Below the pieces are notes generated by a model. It made no database searches and was not told the origin of the DNA. It saw only the letters and a list, made by a program, of their open reading frames with translations. The translations under genes were made by a program, and so were the position numbers. Source: Strongylocentrotus purpuratus (taxonomy: Eukaryota; Echinodermata; Echinoidea; Camarodonta; Strongylocentrotidae). From it: DNA of 64,000 nt. Below are positions 58,807 to 64,000 of this stretch, in pieces (the first letter of the stretch is position 1; each line of letters opens with the position of its first letter). The DNA lies in NCBI RefSeq assembly GCF_000002235.5, contig NW_022145558.1:308501-372500 (forward strand), in the 5' to 3' direction.

Positions 58807-61800
58807 GTAAGTGTGAACAGTCCCTCCTTCGGACACATCACACAGTACACATACTACATACATACATGTACTTTAACTTGTCCGACTCATAAGTACAGTG
58901 AAACCTGTCTTTAAAGACCATCCAAAGGGGAAACACAAAAAGTGGTCTTTGTAAACAGGTGGTCTTTGTAGTAGACAGGTTCCTTTAGTACATGTTTCAA
59001 TGAGAAACCATTTTCAAGGGAAACAAAAACTTGGTCTTTGTAGACGGGTGATCACTAAAGCCGGTTTGACCGTATAAAAGCATGTTAACTCTAATACACC
59101 CATTTTAATCAAATGTCAACTAACTTTCAATCAAGATGTTTAGGTGAAACGTTATAGTTGCCCAATAGACTGGTGTACTGACTAGCATATTCAAACTTAT
59201 GGATATTGTTTCCCTGGGGACCTAGTGACGAGGATTGAGATTGAGATTGAGAGTGAATGAACCACTCTATCACGACACCTCCATTTTACCCCGAATCCTC
59301 ATCTTTGTATGCTTTTAAATTTTCAATTATCATATGGGCTACTATACAGTTTCTACATATATCAATTCCGTCTGGTAGATCTTTCATTCACAGATTCTAA
59401 GACACATTTTTTCAAAATTGCTTTTGATGATTAGCTTACTCTGTTCACATTGATGTATATTTCATATGTACATGTATTGTAATTTTTTTGGGGGGGTTTT
59501 GTTTAACAAGTAATTGTTTATCATTGTATTTTGTTTGTTAGCGCTTACAGACTTTGGTGGTTAGCGCTTTATAAGCACCGTTTTTATTATCATTATCATA
59601 AAGTCCCCTGTGTTATTCTGAGAGAATCTCATTTCTAGTCATGACCAAAATGTAACACATGACCTTTAACACAGGTTTACCGCGGTATAAAGGATTTAAC
59701 ATGAATCATATCCCACACATGCCCTACTACTGTTTGAACCCATGTCATGAGTCATTCATTTACCAGCTGTGTCATGTGCTAATTTCCTTTAGAGTCATGA
59801 ATATCAATAATGGTAGAATGATCAGAGGTATCATCATTATTACATGTTTCCTGTTGCAACATTTTTTTTTCTTTTCATCATGAAATAATAGACTACCGGT
59901 ATGACTATTTTCGTAATATAATAAAATTGAATGCACAAATCTTTGTTACCGGTAATTGCCCTATTACAAATTATTTCATTCACCTGTTACGAATAAATGA
60001 ATCTCAGTAGTCAAGATGCAAAACGCAAACATAACATGTAGTTGTTGCTAGGTAGGGCAAACATTATGAGTTGTCCTACCTAGCAAAAGGTACCCATTTA
60101 CCTCACCTAGGTCAAGTGTTGCAAATGTAGATTAATGTATTGTCAAAGGACATTAGTGCCATGGCGGGGAATGAACCGCGGACCATATGTGATCTACATT
60201 CTGGTGACATATCCACTAGACCAAGACATGTCCAGATATCATGATCAAGACTCATGATGTATTATGCGCTATACAAGACTGGATTATGTAACAGTATCCT
60301 GTTTATATACATTATAGTCTGTCAGTTGACTACAGTAAATCACATAAATAGGATCAACTGACAGACTTTCATGTATATTCAGTTAGAGGGCGCAACCATG
60401 CCTTTTAATAAAAACTTTCCTCACATGTTAAAACACCTGTGTAAGCTCTCTTCTCTTCAACTCAAGAATAACACTTGAAGATAAGGTTGAGTTCTGGTCA
60501 TGCGATTGCATTGTGAAAGAAACTTTGTGGAATCGATCAGAGAAGGTTGATGATTGATCATCTGGCATATAAGTATTGATGTGTACTGCAAGGTTCTGGA
60601 ATCATAAAAATGATAAGAAATTTGGCCCAGTCTTGGTAAAGTTACAAGCACTGTACACAGAAATATGTATATTGGACTACATCAAGAATATATCAAGAAT
60701 ATTAAGGCATTTGAAGAGCCATGCTTTTCAGGGAACATTGTTTATCTGATGTTCTTCGACATCACAAATAATACAATGATAACGCTCACAAATTATTGTT
60801 CACCTTATTTTTCTACTATGCATCTACATTTCCAGACAGCAAGAAGTATGAGATGGAGTTCAAGAACTGCTTCAACCTGGTGGAGGGCCAGCAGAGACAA
60901 GGAGAGATCTGCAACGCCTGTGTGCTACTCATCAAGAGGTGGAAGAAACTACCCAAGGGAACCGAGAGGAATTGGAACCATGTAAGTTTCAGCCATTGCC
61001 ATGGTTACCACCTGAAAATCAGGAAATGAATTCATTTATTTCCAACTATCTTTTCACCTTTGGGATTTTAATTGTGTTTTGTGATAAACTTTTTTTTCTT
61101 AGCACCTTTAAAGGTATTAAAGGTAAAGACCAGTATTGGAAACGCCCCAATTTCAAAAAATGAAATGGAAGCTCTCATTACCAATCATGTGAAAGAATAT
61201 GTTTTGACTAATACATGATGATAAAAAATTTGCCGGGAAACCACCTACTAATTCATATATTTGGTAAATTTGTTTCTCTCATGGTCTGTGAGAGATATAG
61301 GGTAGTCCCATATACATCTTTCTGTGTATAGTGCTTGTAACTTTACGAAGAATGGGCCAAATTTCTTATCATTTTGATGATTCCAGAACCTTGCAGATGC
61401 TAGATGCTAGATGATCAACCTTTTCTGATCGATTCCACAACGTTTCTTTCACAATGCAATCGCATGACCATAACTGGTCTTTACCTTTAAGTTCATAATT
61501 ATATCAAGCTTGCATGTATATCCAGTGGGGTTGATAAACTTGTTTGTATTTTGTATACGTTGAGGACTACGCGGCCTTGCAGGTTTTCAGCAGTTCAATT
61601 TTCCCTTAATTGCATCCAATCTTGCACTGTATATACATGTATATCATTGTTCTTCTATAGCTCTTATAACTGTCGGACTTCACAACTGTCATTGTTTTTT
61701 TGTATGATTGAGAAAAAGAATAAGATTGAACCAAATTGAACTAACTCACTCTACCACACCTTCCCTTCAATCGACCACCAGGTAGTAGATGCCAGGGCGG

Positions 61801-63897
61801 GGCCAGGGGGGAAGTCCCAGCTGAGGCAGAAGCTCAAAACCCAGAAGACCGCGCCCACCAACCTCTACTCCAACAACTGCAACAACAACAACCCCGGCTC
61901 CCTGGTGACGGAGCACGGGTGGAGCCGGAGACACAAGAGGAAGCACGCCGAGCGGAAGAGGAGGATGCAGCTCCTGGACGGGCTGAGAGCAAGGAGTCAC
62001 CCTGACAGTAAGAGATTCATTGAATTTAGAGTTGTACGGTCCCTTGGATAGGATGTTTAAAGGGATAGTTGAGTTTTGTTGCAGAGGGTGCTTCGCAATT
62101 TTTTTTTTTGTGAGCTAACGAAAAACTGAGAGTCTAATTTGAAAGAACATACAATTTAAATGACAAAATCATCTTTGTTTGATCAAAATCGGTTCAGAGA
62201 CGGCTAAAATATCCATAAATATAACAATTTCTAATATTTTTTGGTGCCCCACAAATATTCCATAATTTAAACCAGCCGTTGAAAAAACGAGATAGCCCCT
62301 CATACGTTTTATTCCAGCCAATGCCGATATTGGCTTTTTCATGTTGGTTATAATACGCACAACCAGCCGGCCTGTGTATTGTTATTATTAATGAATAAAT
62401 TAATTAACAGTTACCATTATTATTTTAAAAGTGGAGCTGAATTGGTATGATCGTATTTGCTAAATTGCACACATTTTGGGGTCTAAAATTACCTTCATAG
62501 CAATTTTAGGTCCTAAAAGAGCAATAGAAATGTCATAAATAAGAATAAGAGCAATAACCGTGCACTTTGAAGGCATTTGCGGTCTGGAAGAAGAACTCAG
62601 CTATCCTTTTAGTAGTAATAAACAATAATGATAATAATATGTCTTGTTTACCCAGGGTAGCCTCATCAGTATTAATACTGTTCTCCACGAGGGCCCTGCA
62701 TGTTAATAGCACTAATCAAATGCAGACAATAATCATGTCTTTTCCCTTCCTCTCCTTTGCGTACCTCTCAGCGGAAGATGCATCGCCACCTAGCCCCACC
62801 CCCAGTGATGCCTCAGACATCTCAGTAGCCTCCCAGCCAAGATCTAGAACAGGCTTAATATCATCAGATGACTTGGATGAACTACCCCCTCTACTGGCCT
62901 CCATCATTGACACTTCTTACTGGAAAATGTAGGCAATTTTAAAATAAATCTTTTTCTTTAACAAAGTGCTTTTGTTTATATGTTGTTCTTCTTCAGAGCA
63001 CTTAGTGAAGCAATATAAGTCCATAGTTGAGTGCTTCAGTAAGTCATATCATATCTACAGCGTGGAATAATTTTTAATGATATCTGAAGAAGAAGCATGA
63101 TGTAGCTTTAAGTGTAATGAAGGATATTAGTTCTGACTTGTGCCGTTTCTTTGAATTCTCCTCAGTTCCAATTCGTTAGAGTGAATTGTAGGGCTAAGTT
63201 GTGTTGAAAACTTGTTAGAAAGGAATTATTAATCGACAACAATTTATGATTGTAGATATATTATGATGTTAATATTGATTTTATGGATGTAGAACAGGTT
63301 TCAGGTCAATATACTGTAGGTCACTTTGATTAATGTGTTACATTGAAGTTTTATCTAATGACCATCATTTTTACCATCAATATGACCACCAATACACAAT
63401 TACCATTACCATCATCATTAATTTTATTATCATCATTATTATCATCATCATTCATGACTTCATCACTTCTTTCAGTTTTTGATTAAAAGATGGTCATTAA
63501 TGTATATATATTTTTCTTTAACAGGGAGAAGATTTGTTGTGGGACCATCTTCAAGGGGGTGCGAGGAGAGATCATGGTGCACCCACAGCTCCTCAGACCG
63601 TGCGCAAACTCCTGCCTGGGGTCAGGGGTCAGACGGCCGACCCCTAGCCCCGCCCACAGGTCACCCTCTGACCCCTCTTCCCAGCACAAGCCAAGCCCTG
63701 CCCTCTCTTGCAACAAGGGTGTGGTCAGCAGCGACCCCATCGCAGCAGTGACCAACAAGCGTGGGGCGAGACAGGACAGTATCGGTAGCGAGGGATCCAA
63801 CGACAGCTCGGAGTCGGATGACCTCAGCTTATTAGCTCACTCTGCAGAGGTCGAAGGGCAGAGGTTAACAGGAAGTGACATCATGGAATCATGCTAG
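58719..63897 (+). CDS. SINHCAF: SINHCAF (FAM60A), SIN3-HDAC complex subunit, 5 coding exons
   Basis: A nuclear subunit of SIN3A/B histone deacetylase complexes, linked in vertebrates to repression and pluripotency. Exons 58719-58806, 60836-60981, 61782-62007, 62772-62928 and 63525-63897 join in phase to 329 residues (vertebrates about 221). The conserved N-terminal block (1-85) has a CxxC...CxxC zinc-binding pattern (C16/C19 and C55/C58), CNACVLLIKRWKKLP (55-69) and NWNHVVDARAG (75-85). The conserved second block is SYWKMEKICCGTIFKG (202-217). Extra length comes from an Asn-rich and basic linker (about 100-150) and a Ser-rich tail of about 90 residues. Start chosen at the family MF-F-H-P-K methionine. 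Recognised by remembered homology; very secure. Confidence 0.95.
58896..59072. mobile_element. mariner-type MITE (TA target), copy 3
   Basis: CAGTGAAACCTGTCTTTAAA to AAGCCGGTTTGACCG, flanked by TA (58894-58895, 59073-59074). In SINHCAF intron 1. Confidence 0.75.
59545..59602 (+). mobile_element. Retroposon 3' tail
   Basis: GTTAGCGCTTTATAAGCACC then TTTTTATTATCATTATCAT. The same tail occurs at 16490-16530. Confidence 0.5.
59911..60245 (-). mobile_element. tRNA-derived SINE, minus strand
   Basis: The minus strand begins GGTCTAGTGGATATGTCACC (A-box type) with GCGGTTCATTCC (B-box type), then a body shared with 3640-3830 and 41765-41830. Confidence 0.7.
60479..60811. mobile_element. piggyBac-type MITE family A, right end lost at exon B
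   Basis: Starts after TTGA with AGATAAGGTTGAGTTCTGG and follows the 26867-27254 copy to CTCACAAATTATTGTTCACC, where similarity stops. The right TIR and TTAA are absent. Confidence 0.75.
60836..60981 (+). CDS. SINHCAF: SINHCAF exon B
   Basis: Residues 30-78, with the second CxxC of the zinc site. Acceptor TTCCAG, donor GTAAGT. MITE sequence ends about 25 bases before this exon. Confidence 0.95.
61121..61486. mobile_element. piggyBac-type MITE family A, full copy
   Basis: TTAA on both sides (61117-61120, 61487-61490); ends AGGTAAAGACCAGT and ACTGGTCTTTACCT. In SINHCAF intron 2. Confidence 0.82.
61782..62007 (+). CDS. SINHCAF: SINHCAF exon C
   Basis: Residues 79-153 plus one base. VVDARAGPG is conserved; then an SNNCNNNN run and a basic stretch RRHKRKHAERKRR absent from the vertebrate protein as I recall it. 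Acceptor ACCAG, donor GTAAGA. Its GC content is much above its surroundings. Confidence 0.92.
62061..62607. mobile_element. piggyBac-type MITE, AGGGATAGTTGAG ends
   Basis: Left AGGGATAGTTGAGTT after TTAA; right AACTCAGCTATCCT before TTTA. 547 bases in SINHCAF intron 3. The interior is not closely related to families A or B. Confidence 0.6.
62772..62928 (+). CDS. SINHCAF: SINHCAF exon D
   Basis: Residues 154-205 plus two bases. Ser/Asp-rich (SPTPSDASDIS, SSDDLDELPPLL), ending IIDTSYWK like vertebrate FLDLTYWK. Acceptor TCTCAG, donor GTAGGC; reading through the donor meets TAG at once. Confidence 0.93.
63525..63897 (+). CDS. SINHCAF: SINHCAF exon E, last coding exon
   Basis: Completes M206 and encodes EKICCGTIFKGVRGEIMVHP, then a Pro/Ser-rich tail to the TAG at 63895-63897. 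Acceptor TAACAG. The tail past residue ~235 has no vertebrate counterpart that I recall. Confidence 0.93.
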
Positions 63898-64000
63898 TGT
63901 TGCATGTGTCCTCTTCCAAGATATTATAAGACTTCCTGAACTGTTGTTTGTTCCCTCAACCTTGGTCAAAAGAATATTGTGTTGTACTTGAATGTCAGCG
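63898..64000 (+). other. SINHCAF 3' UTR (start)
   Basis: Non-coding after the stop; no AATAAA before the window ends, so the transcript runs on. Confidence 0.7.

Noticed and set aside
1-64000. Endogenous retrovirus, LTR element, Polinton, CRISPR array or bacterial operon
   Set aside because: No polymerase, integrase, capsid or envelope frames, no long direct terminal repeats around coding sequence, and no regular spacer array were seen.

Overview
The window reads as invertebrate nuclear DNA, AT-rich, with short coding exons, long repeat-filled introns, and many homopolymer C/G tracts and short inverted-repeat transposons. The protein sequences look like those of a marine deuterostome. A sea urchin or related echinoderm is my best guess, made from remembered protein similarity and repeat style, not from a search.

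Three protein-coding units are supported. (1) A PPP6R/SAPS gene, the regulatory subunit of protein phosphatase 6, fills 656-31331 on the minus strand. I resolved 18 coding exons whose splice phases all agree, giving 809 codons plus stop. (2) Inside its intron 4 sits a complete-looking hAT DNA transposon (19252-23022) with terminal inverted repeats, a flanking direct repeat and a two-exon transposase of 819 residues, in the same orientation as the host gene. (3) SINHCAF (FAM60A), a subunit of SIN3-HDAC complexes, lies at 58719-63897 on the plus strand in five coding exons, 329 residues.

The two host genes are divergent, with about 27 kb between their start codons. That interval (31332-58718) has no convincing coding exon. 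It holds a SINE, several MITEs, a 1.07-kb element built of internal tandem repeats, a segmental duplication, a promoter-like cluster (E-box, CRE, YY1-type site) near 45.1-45.2 kb, a poly-C/poly-G zone with a near-identical 678-bp tandem duplication (47.9-49.3 kb), a second CpG-containing candidate start region near 52.2-52.4 kb, and a striking 893-bp near-perfect palindrome (53555-54447) flanked by a 9-bp direct repeat.

Mobile DNA dominates the non-coding part: TTAA-flanked (piggyBac-type) MITEs, TA-flanked (mariner-type) MITEs, a GGGCCC-ended family, hAT-type MITEs, tRNA-derived SINEs and foldback elements. I recognised no retroviral, LTR or Polinton fossil and no tRNA, rRNA or snRNA gene. 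The most unusual host-gene feature is a set of local tandem duplications that copied the splice-site edges of PPP6R exons 6, 7 and 9 into neighbouring introns.
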